Shown one piece after another: positions 26,341-38,721 of a stretch of 64,000 bases of DNA (position 1 is its first letter; every line of letters starts with the position of its first letter). Below the pieces are notes generated by a model, which had not been told where the DNA came from, searched no databases, and was given only the letters and a program-made list of their open reading frames with translations. Source of the DNA: Leptobrachium leishanense (Eukaryota; Chordata; Amphibia; Anura; Megophryidae); the NCBI GenBank assembly GCA_009667805.1, contig CM019067.1:160475049-160539048 (forward strand). Reading direction: 5' to 3'. A program made the position numbers and the translations under genes.

Positions 26341-28235
26341 AGTTTTACTGTAAAAACTGAACTTAAAGGTGAAATACAACTCCCAGAAGACATGCAGTCT
26401 TATGGGAAGAACATGCAAGGTATTGCTTCCTTCTCTGGCATTTCTGTGATGTGACTGGTTAATATTTGCAGGGCTGTTTAGAAATGGTTGCAGTCAATTA
26501 CGTGTGCAGCCCATTTCTTTAGTGCGTGCACCCATGCAACATTTATTAATTACAGTTTTGAGATAATTTAGCACAGGACAGTTATTATTAGTTGGCAATA
26601 ACCAATGTTTATGCAGTTATACAGTCAATTGTCATGCAATTTTTTATGAAACATATAAGGAACATCCAAAATATCAATGTAGGGGGTCAAAATATGAACC
26701 TCTTACCCATCATTAGAGTGTACCTGGGCACTCCAGGCACATCCTGTGCACACACCTATGGTTGCAGTAAATAGAATGTTCTGAAAACTGGGGACCCCCA
26801 TGTTCCATGTTGTGGTGTCTTTTTAACTATGACATTCATTATTTAACTTTTAACATTTTAACATAACATCTTCATCTCTGTCGATCTATAAAACCCATCC
26901 ACTTAGATTTTTTTATTAGAAGAGACACAAATGACTTAAATTATAGCAGTTTAGAGAAGACAACCATAACATCCAAAATGAAAAGAAAAGTGATCAGAGG
27001 GAAGCCTGGAGCCCTGCTGACAATGCAGGAATTCACTAATTTCTATAAGGTTGGAAAGAGAAAATAATATACTTTATTTTTGTGCACATTGCTACATGCC
27101 TGCCGAAACGGCTCTTCGCAGTGAAGCTAACTCAAGCTAAAATAATTGTGTTTTCATATGAGAAGAATTTGCGAGCAGGAGATACTCTTTAAAATGATTT
27201 GCAGTAGCAGATGTTGCTCTTGCAAATTGGCAATGTTAAAGAAAGTGGTAACAATATTTTCTAAGTTTGGCTCATTGTTCGTCAGAGTTCTATGATGGTT
27301 CACCATGTGCTCACCTGCTTTAACGTAATCAGCCCGCATTCATCTCTTTGTTAAAATCGAATAAACCTTCCACATTGTAATGTGTCACTTCCTGCACATA
27401 AGGGAGCTTAATAATTTATTTTACGATGAGATACCTGATAAAACATATAACTGTTGTCCCTGATAAGTCTCAAACATTACATACCTAAGATCACAGATGG
27501 CTACCACATCCTAAAATGGGAAAACTAAGGACTGTGACTACTGAGTAAAGTGTGTCAGCTGCAATTAAGCAAACACTTAAGAGCAAATCATGGCAGATTG
27601 GTTTATAAGGCCGCACATGAGCGAAACAGCTTAAATGCAATCTGCAGTGCAGTTCATTTGTATGTCTATACTTACACAGGTTTTGATGTCTTAGCTCGTA
27701 CTCAAGAACCTACTTTGACAGACTGTCATCTTTAATTTCAGTGTATTTACTTCCTTGAAACAAAATAAAGCTTTCAGGAATAATAGAGCTTTATATACAC
27801 AGATCCTTCTCTTTAGAGTATTAAACGCAAACTGACAAATAAAAACAATTTCATTGGAAGTCTTTGAAGGAAGTTTAAGGTTGCAGAAAGTTTGATTTAA
27901 TGATATAAAAGAAGGCAGGACCCACAGATATCATTTGGTGGTTTGTACCTTACCTATAAAAGCTCTGTCTGTGTTTACCAAGCACATAATTAGAAAGAGG
28001 TAAACCTCCGAAACATTATTGGTGTTAGTTTATTTCCAATAAAGATTCAAGACATCGCTATTGCTTGTTTGTTTCTCTGTTTCATTTGCTCTGATTATGA
28101 GCAGCTGTCAGGCAGAGTATCACTTCAACCACCCACCATTGGATCGTATGTTACTGGAAAGGTTAGGAACTCCATTGCGGAATTTTGATGTTGGTTAAGA
28201 AAGATATTTATTCAGAGAGAGACGATCTGGCCCCG
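26341..28235. other. No gene; one repeat-like block
   Basis: Mostly unique-looking DNA. At 27955-28065 'ctccgaaacattattggtgttagtttatttccaataaagattcaag' has the cgaaac plus AATAAA theme shared with 39150-39240. No exon-like frame is apparent. Confidence 0.4.
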
Positions 28236-29031
28236 AAAAGGGAACCGAACAGTGAATTTTCCTGAACAGTGCAATTTTGTGGCCATTCGGCTATTCAGAA
28301 AGCCAGTTTGCCAAATTTTGGCTAATTGCCAGCAAATACGGTGCTGTTCAACGGCAGTGAACTCCCCCATAGAGAAGCCATGGTTAACCTATTCAGGAAA
28401 CACCGAACAGCAGTGAAATGACAGAGAAATGCTCTGATGTTCGGTGGCTTCATTCCGTAGGTTTATTCAAGCGCATCCCATAGAATTCAATGTTAAAAAT
28501 ATCCCCATTTTTATTCGATATCGAATAAACCGTTTATTCTTTTACTCTGCAGCAAAAAGTATCTTTATTTATTTTTTAGGCTCTTTTAGGCAACTGACCT
28601 TTTTATTATCATTCATAGGACCTTATATGTTAATTCCAGACATTTTTGTCCAGTAGTTATTTTGCATGCAGCGTTTCAATTTTGACACCTTCAATCGTTT
28701 TTTTTTTTTTAACCCTGTTCGTCGGCTTGTCGGCTGTGTACAGCAGATCGATGACATTTCCGGACGTGTTCGATGTGTTTTTTTTGCGGTGGTTTGAGTG
28801 ATCTGATACTTCGGATTGTATCTGATGCTTTTTCCGACGGATTTTCGGCTTTTGTTTGGCGATTTGTAGGCGTTTTTGCGGCTGATTTATCGGGTCCGTT
28901 CCCTGCACTCTGGGGACCCTGCGGTGGATGCTGAATTCACCGCAGGGATGGGAAATTTGATTCAATGAGGTGCAGGGAACAAAAAAGAGCACCGAAATGG
29001 TGGCGACTTTACGGTGCTCTCTGAATAACCC
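28236..29031 (+). mobile_element. Miniature element family D, copy 2
   Basis: It contains 'ccgaacagtgaatttt', 'cggctattcagaaagcc' and 'cccatagaattcaatgttaa', and ends 'gctctctgaataacccct' at about 29031. The right end matches the family terminal repeat. The left terminal repeat is degraded. The 111-residue minus-strand frame at 28657-28992 lies inside it and is not convincing as a gene. Confidence 0.65.
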
Positions 29032-29035
29032 CTAT

Positions 29036-29473
29036 AGTTTTCTCCTACATTTCGCCTCTCATCCACATACTTTTAAGATAATCAGGGGAAAGTAGAATTA
29101 AGTTGTGTTTAGTATCAGAAAGAGCAGAAACCTCTTAGCAAAGGAAATGACTGTCATTATGGTTGCGCATTTTGATACTGGATAATTACACTGAGGAGAA
29201 CACATTATTCAGCCATGCTTATAAATTGAATTCAACACACACAGGCATGTCTAAAGAATAAAGGATACTAAGGACATTCATACTTTAAGGACGCTCTAGT
29301 AGCCATAAACACATTAAAGTAATTAATTGTTTATCGTGTGTTGAATAGCCTACTCTTTTGCATTGTTTTTAAAGCTTTTCAATGCTGACTGCATCTGCTG
29401 CCTCCTCTAGAATGCCCTCATTAAAGACCACCGTGTGGGAGAATTACGAAAACATAGGTGTGCAGAGATGATA
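29036..29473. other. No feature recognised
   Basis: Unique-looking sequence without motif or repeat pair. Confidence 0.5.
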
Positions 29474-29481
29474 CTTTAGGG

Positions 29482-30160
29482 CAGTGGTTCTTAACCTGTG
29501 AACCCTCAGGACCCAACCTTGTCCTTGGTCATTAAGTCGCGACCCAATAATAATTGAATATCTGAAACATAATTTATTCCAGAAAAGGGATTATCACATC
29601 AAGGGGAAGGCAGGAAAGGAAGAGGAATGAGAGATTTATATAGTAAAAGGGAGAGAGTGATAGAGGGAGAGAGATGAGGAGAAATGCAGGGCTATTCAGA
29701 GAGAGGTGAAAACCTTGAGAATTACTGGAGAATTCAAAATTCTAGGTCAAAATAGTCAAACCAGAAAAATTCTCCCACTTATCTCACTTTCCAAATTGGC
29801 TATTTGGTCTAGATTGTTCATTCTTCTGCCAATTCTCAAAGTTTTCACCTCTCTCTGAATAGCCCTGAGAGAAATGGAGAGTAAGACATAGATACAAGGA
29901 CAGATGGAAAAATACACAGCTGGACACAGATCTAGATGGACAGACCCGATAACATTTATTCAGAAAGAAGGATGCATAAATAGGTAAACGGACAGATTAA
30001 CAAAAGGACAGACAAACAGAAAGGGAAAACCAATCAAATGCAGGTAAGATGCATCAGCGGGTCCCAGGCATTAGAGAGGCCTGTGGGCACTTGCCGAGAC
30101 CCAGTCCGCCCCTGGTCATGACCCACTTTTGGGTCGCGACCCACCACTTGAGAAACACTG
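29482..30160. mobile_element. hAT (Charlie-like) non-autonomous element
   Basis: Ends CAGTGGTTCTTAACC and TTGAGAAACACTG are flanked by a perfect 8-bp duplication CTTTAGGG (29474-29481 and 30161-30168). The subterminal 'tcgcgaccc' blocks at both ends are inverted. It contains the nested family P element 29687-29868 and no transposase. Confidence 0.94.
29687..29868. mobile_element. Palindromic miniature element, family P copy 2 (nested)
   Basis: A 182-bp element from CAGGGCTATTCAGAGAGAGG to its complement CTGAATAGCCCTGA. It is flanked by GAGAAATG at 29679-29686 and 29869-29876, a perfect 8-bp duplication. This supports hAT-type mobilisation. It sits inside the hAT element 29482-30160. Confidence 0.9.
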
Positions 30161-30434
30161 CTTTAGGGTGTACACACAGTACATTTGTTACTTACAAGCA
30201 GTAAATATTCACAAACTGACAAGTACTGTTTTCTTTATTATAAACCATATAAGAAAAACCCAGAACATGTACATGGGAAAATAAGAGGTCAAACTCAGGA
30301 TCAATTCGCTGAGCAGTAGGGATGTGCATGACTTTTGTTTTAGTTTATTTTTTTTCGAGTCTTTTTTTGTTTCGTTTCGGGTCATTTCGGACAGTTTTTT
30401 GCTTCGGTTCGGTGATTCGGAACGATTCAGGTGA

Positions 30435-31812
30435 TACCCCTTTACTAAAGAAACCATCCCTCGATCCCAACTCTCCATCCAACTACCGCCCTGTATCCCT
30501 GCTTCCCTTCACATTAAAGCTCTTAGAAAAACTAGTCTTCAACCGCCTCTCCCTCTTCCTGTCCTCCAATTCACTACTTGACCCCCTGCAATCTGGCTTC
30601 CGTCCCTACACTCAACTGAAACTGCCCTCACCAAAGTCACCAACGACCTCCTAACTGCTAAAAAACACGGCCACTATTCTATTCTCATCCTGCTTGACCT
30701 CTCGGCTGCTTTGACACTGTTGACCACCCCCCCTCCTTCTACAGACCCTCAACTCTCTGGGTCTCGGTGACACTGCACTCGCTTGGGTTGACTCCTATTT
30801 ATCCAACAGGTCCTTCTGTGTGTCCTTTGCTGGTAACTCCTCCTCTTCATTGCCTCTATCTGTTTGTGTACCTCAAGGCTCTGTCCTTGGTCCTCTGCTC
30901 TTTTCCATCTACACCTCCTCCCTGGGCAAAATCATCAACAGCTTTGGCTTTAATTACCACCTCTACGCTGATGACACTCAGATCTACTTCTCTACCCCTG
31001 ATCTCTCTCCCCCTGTCCTTTCCAAAGTCAGTGACTGCTTATCTGGCATCTCCTCCTGGATGGCCTCCCACCACCTAAAGATCAACATGTCAAAGACTGA
31101 GCTCCTACTTATTCCTCCCTCCAATGCCTCCCCACCCCCTGACTTCTCTATCACGGTATAGGGTATCACCAACTCCCCATCAAACCAAGTGCACTGTCTT
31201 GGAGTTACACTTGACTCTGCTCTTTCCTTCATCCCCCACATCAAGTCTCTTTCCTCCTCCTGCCGATACCAACTGCGTAATATTTCCAGAATTCGGCCAT
31301 TTCTTACCGCTGTCACCACAAAACAACTCATACACGCCCTGGTAATCTCCCGACTCGACTATTGCAATAATCTCTTATCTGGCCTCCCTCTGTCCCGCCT
31401 CTCCCCCCTACAATCCATCCTGAACGCCTCCACCAGGCTAATTCACCTCACCCGCCGCTCTGTCTCTGCCGCTCCCCTCTGCGAGTCCCTTCACTGGCTC
31501 CCCATCCACTGCAGAATTAAGTTCAAAATCCTTTTCCTTACCTACAAAACCCTCACTAACTCAGCTCCCCACTACCTGTCCTCACTAATCACCAAATACA
31601 CCCCAGCCCACTCCCTAAAGTCAAACAGTGACCTGCGCCTAGCTTCTCCCCGCATCACCTCTTCCCATGATAGACTGCAGGATTTCTCACGCGCAGCCCC
31701 CACTCTCTGGAACGCTCTCCCTCGTACTGTCAGACTTTCCCCTAACTTCTCTTCCTTCAAACGCTCCCTTAAAACGTTCCTATTTAGGGAAGCCTACCAC
31801 CCAACTCACTGA
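30435..31812 (+). pseudogene. LINE reverse transcriptase, broken
   Basis: Visible motifs are [22 protein letters not shown] and YADDTQIY (the catalytic loop, near 30964-30987), then the C-terminal region [13 protein letters not shown]. Relative to the second copy, a base is missing near 30708 ('gctgctttgac'), two bases are gained near 30727-30735, and there is a TAG near 31160. The coding segment is therefore at least three lesions from open. Confidence 0.9.
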
Positions 31813-32034
31813 CGCAACCATCAATCACTCTCACCTTGCAGTCTTCTCCTCCTGTTTCCAACCCCAACCCTCCTAGATTGTGAGTTCCTACGGGAATAGG
31901 GCCCTCATCTCCTCCTGTACTGTTTGTCAAATGTTGTTCAATGTATTGTATTGTAACCCTGTCTATACTGTGCCTATTGTACAGCGCTGCGGAATATGCT
32001 GGCGCTTTATAAATAAAGAATAATAATAATAATA
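30435..32034 (+). mobile_element. L2-like LINE, 5'-truncated copy
   Basis: Begins within the reverse transcriptase frame and ends in 'gcgctttataaataaag' and an (AAT)n tail. Possible diverged target duplication: ATTCAGGTGA (30425-30434) and ATTCGGATCA (32035-32044), 7 of 10 identical. It inserted in the left arm of the hAT element 30317-33120. The nucleotide sequence is nearly identical to 46010-47619. Confidence 0.92.
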
Positions 32035-32246
32035 ATTCGGATCAGTTGTTTGTTTTCGTTATTTTTAGGCGTTATTTTGTTTTTTATTGCTTACTTAAGA
32101 ATGGCAAGTAGATTACTAGTACCAATAGAATGATAGTTTCTTTACTTATTTACTTTTTTAGAATTTTTTTGGGCATTTTTTGGATGAAATTTTAGGTTTC
32201 CTAACTTTTTTTTTAAAAAAAAAATGCTTTTTAAAACATAGGTTTC

Positions 32247-32760
32247 AATGCAGCATATGAATCCACACACTGCTGGGAAGCGCCTCTCTGCAGTATAATT
32301 AATGCAGCATATGAATCCGCACACTGCGGGGCAGCACCTCTCTCCAGATCGATTCAGTGATTCGGATCGATTCATTTTCTGGATCAGTTAGTTTTTTGTT
32401 TTTCATGAGTTATTATTAATGCAGCATTTGAATCCTCACCCTGCTGGCCCAGTAGTGTGCGGATTCATATACTGCATTAATTATATTGCAGAGAGGTGAT
32501 GCCCTGCAGTGTGCGGATTCATATGCTGCTCTAATAACACTGCAGAGAGACGCTTCCCCTCAGTGTGTAGATTCATATGCAGCATTAATTATATTGTAGA
32601 AAGGCACTTCCCAGCAGTGTGAGGATTCATATGCTGCTCTAATAACACTGCAGAGAGACGCTTCCCCTCAGTGTGTGGATTCATATGCAGCATTAATTAT
32701 ATTGTAGAAAGGCACTTCCCAGCAGTGTGTGAATTCATATGCTGTATTGAAACCTATGGG
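32247..32760. repeat. About 56-bp repeats in inverted halves
   Basis: The block 'gcagcatatgaatccacacactg' with 'cctctctgcagtataatt' recurs twice in direct orientation at 32247-32350. It then recurs about six times in the inverse orientation at 32450-32760, partly as a 112-bp dimer. It forms the inner part of the palindromic hAT element. Confidence 0.8.
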
Positions 32761-33128
32761 TTAAAAAGCCTTGTTTCTTTAAAAAAAATTAGGACACCTA
32801 AAATTTCACCCAGATAATCCTAAAAAAATAAACAAGTAAATACACTTTCATTATATTGGTAGTAATCTACTTCCCATTCTTAAATAGGCAATGAAAAATG
32901 AAATAACTGCTAAAAAACAAAAAACCAACTGATCTGAATCGATCCAGATCACCAAATTGGCGAATCGATCTAAAACACCGATCCGAATCGCGCTGAAATT
33001 TCGGATCGATCCGAAATTTTCAGATGGTCGATATTTATTTTTCGGAAATGCTCCCAAAATGAGAAAATGGTGAATTTCGTGCGAACTTTGATTCGGTACG
33101 AAATGAATTGCACATCTCTACTGAGCAG

Positions 33129-34049
33129 GCAAACTCTTATCCTCATAAGCATGTAGCTAATTGAAGCTAATAAAAGGGTCGGCGACCAGAGTGAGGGACG
33201 GGTGTCAGGTAAGGTTAATAATTAATTCTTCTGTCCCCCTAGTTTTAATCCACAGTGTTCCTTTATCTTCATCATGGAGCTGACAGGGGTAGCGGCAGAT
33301 AGGACCTTGAAGCAGGAGCATGCAGTGGAGTTACATCACAAGACGGATATCTGAAAATTGATGAGGAAGCAGCAGACAAGACTTAGGAACAGGAAACAGC
33401 ACCTCCACCAGTGACTCCGTACTAGGGCACTGCTTCAAGGGAGTAACTCCACAAAATTGCAACAAGACTTCCTTTAGGTGAGAGGTGACTGAGTTGCAGG
33501 CTGCAGAGAAGTTCTGGACTGGATGGAGTTGTTGGACCAGATAAGAAGAATTGTCCCGGATAGGCTCGTGCATTTTATGAAACATAACAAGAAAATATTG
33601 TCATTTGTGCTTACCCCTGTGGCTCCATGTGAAACAATACACATCAGAGGTTTTGGTTTACTTGAATGGCCATTAAAGTCTTAAGCCCACCCACCACTTC
33701 ACTCCGACCTAATGAAACCAAGAGCTGCTTTCTAAGCAACTACATGTCCTCATGCTGCTTCTCAGCCAAGAGACAGACTGGTGGGTTTATATTTATACCC
33801 TCACCAGGAGCTGTCAGAGGTTTGGTCCTCTCGATGAAATTCAAAGGAAAAGTTAGATTTTCGTAAGTCTGCTTCAGAAAAGATATAGCATACCGAGTTG
33901 GAACATACTGAAGGTCCGTGCAAAATTTGGTGGTCATACCATGAAAACTCTACAAGGAGTTACTAGTCAAATTTTGGTCTCCGAAGAAAAAGAGAAAGAA
34001 CAAGTTTAGAAAAGTACCAGTATTTTGGGTTTTTCAAGCCAGCATATTA
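33129..34049. other. No feature recognised
   Basis: Mixed-composition unique-looking DNA. The short frames at 33331-33585 and 33666-33937 have no recognisable motif. Confidence 0.45.
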
Positions 34050-34053
34050 GTAA

Positions 34054-34380
34054 CCCCTTCATGATGTGCGGGCATCGCCCGTCAGGTGGGGATTAACGCC
34101 AGCGAGGTGTACAGGTACACCTTTACGACAAGTACCGCCGCAGGCCTCTAATTTGGCCCGCCCTCACAGCCGAAATGCGATGCGCATCATTGGCTGCAGG
34201 GGGACGGTCTGATTTCAGGTCATCCCACTGCAGCCAATGATGTGTAACACACGCCGGCTGCGGGGAGGGGCCGAGGTGGCCCATTGAAGTCAGCGGGCGT
34301 ACCTGAGGTCCTGTATGTCCCGCGTCTTTAAAGCCCACCCGCTACGCGGACGCCCTAGCACGTCCCGCAGCATCAAGGGT
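34054..34380. mobile_element. GC-rich TTAA-like miniature element
   Basis: Inverted ends CCCCTTCATGATGTGCGGG and CCCGCAGCATCAAGGGT, with GTAA on the left and TTAA on the right. An internal palindrome pairs CATCATTGGCTGCAG with CTGCAGCCAATGATG. It stands out as a CpG island in AT-rich surroundings. The one-sided TTAA makes the class tentative. Confidence 0.65.
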
Positions 34381-34384
34381 TTAA

Positions 34385-35147
34385 TATATTGGAAGTGTTT
34401 GTATTGTTGTTGTTTTCTTTTCGTGGAAATATAGAGTCTGTTTGGAGATAATTTCCTATTCCAGGATTCAGTTATTGTTGTAGGTAGTAGTTTAAGCAAA
34501 TTTTATATTACTCTATTTAAAATATTAATATAAACACATTTTACAGCTCATCAACAATAAAAGGATTAACAAATTGATTGCACACTGCAAATCAATACAC
34601 AATCGCTGATTAGCTCGAGCTGCTGCATTATTTCCGATATATTAAACCTTTTAATGGCAAGAGGTCAGGCAGTCACACTCTTCCAGTAAGTTAGCCTAAT
34701 ATTATTAAGGAAACCGTGCGTCATTAAAGCACACCATGACTGTGCAGTTAGTACAGGTTTATCAATTTAAAATAAAAAGACTCTTTTTTATATATACATC
34801 AAATGATTGTTTGTTTTTTTGTATTTTAGATTTAGAATTTGTAGTAACTTCACTATCATTATAACAATTTTAAATTATAAATAGTAATATAATGTTTTTA
34901 ACACCTGATATAAAATAACATACCCCATGGAAGCCTCTCTCTTGCATTGCTATGTGTTCAGATAACCCAGTGTCACTCATTCTGCGTTTAGTCAGCAACA
35001 GATTAATGCTGTAACATATGCTAGTGGCAGAGAGGGCAGGTTTCCCCTGATCACTTTCTAGTCCTTCCTGATTTTCTATATATAGTACTTTATTTTGAAA
35101 AATAAATGTATTTTTGAGGAATTAATTTTTTTCTTTATTTTCATGTG
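34385..35147. other. No feature recognised
   Basis: AT-rich sequence with no gene or repeat pair that I can see. Confidence 0.5.
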
Positions 35148-36320
35148 CACTATATTGCCAAAAGTATTCGCTCACTCATCCAAATAATCAGAATCAGATG
35201 TTTCCAATCACTTCCATGGCCACAGGTGTATAAAATCAAGCACCTAGGCATACAGACTGTTTTTACAAACATTTGTGAAAGAATCGGTCGCTCTCAGGAA
35301 CGCAGTGAATTCTAGCGTGGAACTGTGATAGGATGACACCTGTGCAACAAATCCAGTCGTGAAATTTCCTCGCTCCTAAATATTCCACAGTCAACTGTCA
35401 GCTGTATTATAAGAACGTGGAAGTGTTTGGGAACGACAGCAATTTAGCCACGAAGTGGTAGGCCACGTAAACTGACGGGAGCGGAGTCAGCAGATGCTGA
35501 GGCGCATAGTGCGAAGAGGTCGCCAACTTTCTGCAGAGTCAATCGCTACAGATCTCCAAACTTCATGTGGCCTTCAGATTAGCTCAAGAACAGTGCACAG
35601 AGAGCTTCATGGAATAGGTTTCCATGGCCGAGCAGCTGCATCCAAGCCATACATCACCAAGTGCAATGCAAAGCGTCGGATGCAGTGGTGTAAAGCACGC
35701 CACCACTGGACTCTAGAGCAGTGGAGATGCGTTCTCTGGAGTGACGAATCATGCTTCTCCATCTGGCAATCTAATAGACAGGTCTGGGTTTGGCAGTTGC
35801 CAGGAGAACAGTACATGTCTGACTTCATTGTGCCAAGTGTAAAGTTTGGTGGAGGGGGATTATGGTGTGGGGTTGTTTTTCAGGAGCTGGGCTTGGCCCC
35901 TTAGTTCCAGTGAAAGGAACTCTGAATGCTTCAGCATACCAAGACATTTTGGACAATTGCATGCTCCCAACTTTGTGGGAACAGTTTGGAGCTGGCCCCT
36001 TCCTCAAGGTCCATAAAGACAAGGATGACACAGTCGGGTGTGATGAGTCCTGACCTTAACCCGATAGAACACCTTTGGGATGAATTAGAGTGGAGACTGA
36101 GAGCCAGGCCTTCTCGTCCAACATCAGTGTGTGACCACACAAATGCGCTTCTGGAAGAATGGTCAAAAATTCCCATAAACACTAATCTGGCTGATCCGCG
36201 TTCTTCAGCAGCATTTACCGGTCTTCAGTGGCTTCGCATTCGGCGCAGTGAATTAACCGCAGGTTCCGCGAACTTGAATCACCAAAGTGCGCTGAATGAG
36301 ATAGCACCAAAAAATCTGTG
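35148..36320 (+). mobile_element. Tc1-like transposon, decayed, right end lost
   Basis: Starts CACTATATTGCCAAAAGTAT, a terminal repeat also present on both ends of the 80-bp element at 38588-38667. The body carries a full but broken transposase. No matching right terminal repeat is found downstream, and the TA flank on the left is not preserved. Confidence 0.88.
35257..36320 (+). pseudogene. Tc1-like transposase pseudogene
   Basis: The helix-turn-helix region is recognisable near 35270-35480 (LLNIPQSTVSCIIRTW, then PRSGRPRK) but has at least three stops. A shift leads into the catalytic part at 35494-35904 (LWSDESCFSIW with the first Asp; VKFGGGG). Another shift near 35870 gives [16 protein letters not shown]. 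The last shift restores [16 protein letters not shown] with the catalytic Glu near 36068. The line is unrelated to the transposon at 9347 beyond superfamily level. Confidence 0.88.
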
Positions 36321-37105
36321 AAATTTTGTTGCTTTCTGAATAATCCTCACAAGATATATTTCACAATCAGGGTTTTGGGTGTTCAATAAACACACTATCA
36401 TACGCCCTCATAGGTCGGGGGCATTTCATATGAGCATGGTTATGTTTGGCCATTTTTACGCTGCACACCTTTATTTAAAACAACCAGGTTATCATTTTCT
36501 ATTGCTTACAATGTAAGATTTATTTTGAGATAATTTTGGTCTTCATTAATAATTGTCGTTAACGATGTGTTTCCGAGATGCAATTGCATCCATCTAGCTG
36601 TATATAAAAAATACTTGCAACAGTCAAAGTGGGAGACAGAGCAAACGGGATTAATTAAGTCAAGTATTTGTGAATTCTCAGAGAACTTTGAAACGAGAAC
36701 CAACTAAGACGTTTCACACGCTTCATCAAACATCACAGCTAAAATTATGCACACATACATTCAGGCATGAGAGACAATTAGAAAAAATATAAATACAATA
36801 AGAAAAAAGTATATACTGTATTATTATATTTATAGCTTATAACAGTTTTTTTGACTTTAGTGAACAAGCATGATTTTACGCAAAGCAGAATCAGTCACAA
36901 GGAAATAAACATGGGCTTTCCAATGGTGTTTTCTACTGGTCTCTCAAGGGAACTCAAAATACAAGAATCATTCACAAAAAAATTCTTTACATTTTTAACT
37001 TTGATTTATGTTTCAAATAACTGGGTTGAGAGGGTCAACATCTTTACTTATACTGGTGAGAAGCACGCAGTTTTTAGTCAAAACTAATCTTTTGAGTTTC
37101 ATAAG
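36321..37105. other. No feature recognised
   Basis: AT-rich unique-looking DNA without motif. Confidence 0.45.
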
Positions 37106-37882
37106 GGTCTATCCACAAAGCACTGAAAATTTGCGATTTGGTCCATTTCGGCTCACTTCGACAATTCCATTCCGCCAAAAAATAAGGTGGATTCACTATT
37201 TAGTGAATGGTCACCATATTTTGCCAAAATTTGAGCCGCTGAAGCAGTTATAGGATGTTTGTGAAAACCGCTGAATTGTGCTGATAACTGCCGAATCGCG
37301 CCGAGTTGGCATCGGCAAAATTCAACAATCTGAAGAAAAGAAAAAGGAAGTCTCCTATTTTTCTAATAGGAGTTTCAATCAATAAAAATGTATCTAATAA
37401 AAAAGGTCCTTTAAAAAAACAATAAAACAGTCTGTAACAAAATAAAGTCTTTTAAAAAAATGAAAAAATTAAAATGTTGTCTAAAAAAAATACAAAAAGG
37501 TCTTTTAAAAATAAATAATAAAAAAAGGATTTTTGCAAAAAATAAAAATAATAAACGGTCTTTTTAAATTTTTTTAAAAAAAGATATTACTTTTTTACAT
37601 TGAAACCTATGAGATTCGCCTGTTTAAGCCTGTTTAGCTGAAATACCAAAAATCAGGGCATTTCGCCGGAATTTCAGTGCAATTCAGCATTCTGTGAATA
37701 GAGAGACACCATAGTCTTCTATAGGACAATTTTGCAGCCAATTGCACTGTATTTCGCAGTGCTTGGCAAATCGACAGCTAAGCGAATAGACGTATCGACA
37801 CGAAATTGCATCGAACTGTGAAAGTCCCTGTTTGGTGCAAATCGGGGCCAATTTGGAGGATAGTGAATAACCTCTTTAGTCT
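37106..37882. mobile_element. Miniature element related to family D, copy 3
   Basis: Inverted ends 'gggtctatccacaaagc' and 'tagtgaataacctc', with CGAA/TTCG-rich subterminal parts and an AT-rich centre of runs of A. It shares 'cattgaaacctatgag'-type text with the other elements. Boundaries are approximate and no target duplication is clear. Confidence 0.5.
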
Positions 37883-38478
37883 CAACAAAGCTTCACAGCT
37901 ATTTTTTTGATGAAGCCGAGAATTTGACTTAATCAAGCTCATTATTCATTTCTTCAATAAGTGCGAAGGAAAAAAGTCATTCTCCCTTTAGATTAAGATA
38001 TAATTATCAAATTAGTCCCATTCTTTTGGCTACATAACAAAACACCATATTCCAAGGCTCCATCATATATAAAGCGTTTTGCAATGCGATTCCTTCCAGG
38101 GTTTGAAATGTTTTGTGATATCTATGAAAAATTTCACATCTGTGTTTTCTGGGAAATGTGTTTATTATATACAGAATCAAGCTCTAAATGAAATCTCAAA
38201 TGCAAACCAATACAAAACAAGATGAAAACATTCACTGGTGCTTAGTTCTGTTTCTGCACAATTCTGTTTGTTCCTTATTCCTATGAGAAAATACTACGGA
38301 GCAATGCTTGCAAAACTGCCTTTCCTTTTCTCTACAGCAATAATGTGATCTGCGCTTCTGTCAGATGAAAAGAATGGTGTTTGATGTTTCTGTTTCTCTG
38401 ACCACATTCTATATAGTCAAACATGTAAAAATGTTACTCTGTGTTGCTCCTTTTGTCTTATTAGTTATCATGACTATG
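37883..38478. other. No feature recognised
   Basis: Unique-looking sequence without gene or repeat evidence. Confidence 0.45.
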
Positions 38479-38513
38479 TTATTGTCCAATATATATATAT
38501 ATTGGACAATAAC
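38479..38513. repeat. Short perfect palindrome with TA core
   Basis: 'gttattgtccaat' and its exact complement 'attggacaataac' surround a TA run. A further TA microsatellite follows to about 38540. Confidence 0.9.
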
Positions 38514-38587
38514 ATTATATATATATATATATATATATACTGGCATCGGCAAAATATGTTATAATATATGTTATATATATATATATA

Positions 38588-38667
38588 CACTATATTGCCA
38601 AAAGTATTCGCTCACCTGCCTTGACTCGCATATGGATGGGTGAGCGAATACTTTTTGCAATATAGTG
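38588..38667. mobile_element. 80-bp Tc1 miniature element
   Basis: Consists almost only of two inverted terminal repeats: CACTATATTGCCAAAAGTAT...CACC and GGGTGAGCGAATACTTTTTG...TAGTG. About 20 bases lie between them. TA flanks both sides (38586-38587 and 38668-38669). The ends match the left end of the Tc1 relic at 35148, so that family's transposase is the likely source of mobility. Confidence 0.93.
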
Positions 38668-38721
38668 TATATATATATATAATTATGCTTATTATTGCAG
38701 AAGCCATATATATATATATAT

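Larger units (their letters stand above)
30317..33120. mobile_element. Palindromic hAT-like element split by a LINE
   Basis: Ends TAGGGATGTGCA and TGCACATCTCTA are flanked by a perfect 8-bp duplication CTGAGCAG (30309-30316 and 33121-33128). Without the LINE, the left arm (30317-30434 plus 32035 to about 32440) and right arm (about 32440-33120) are inverted copies along most of their length. The element is thus about 1.2 kb of near-complete inverted repeat. It has no transposase. Confidence 0.9.

Noticed and set aside
31572..31760. Matching minus-strand frames at 31572-31760 and 47154-47342
   Set aside because: They are antisense shadows of the LINE C-terminal coding region.
35148..35160. 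Left TA target duplication for the Tc1 relic
   Set aside because: The flank reads TG and the right end is missing, so no duplication can be claimed.
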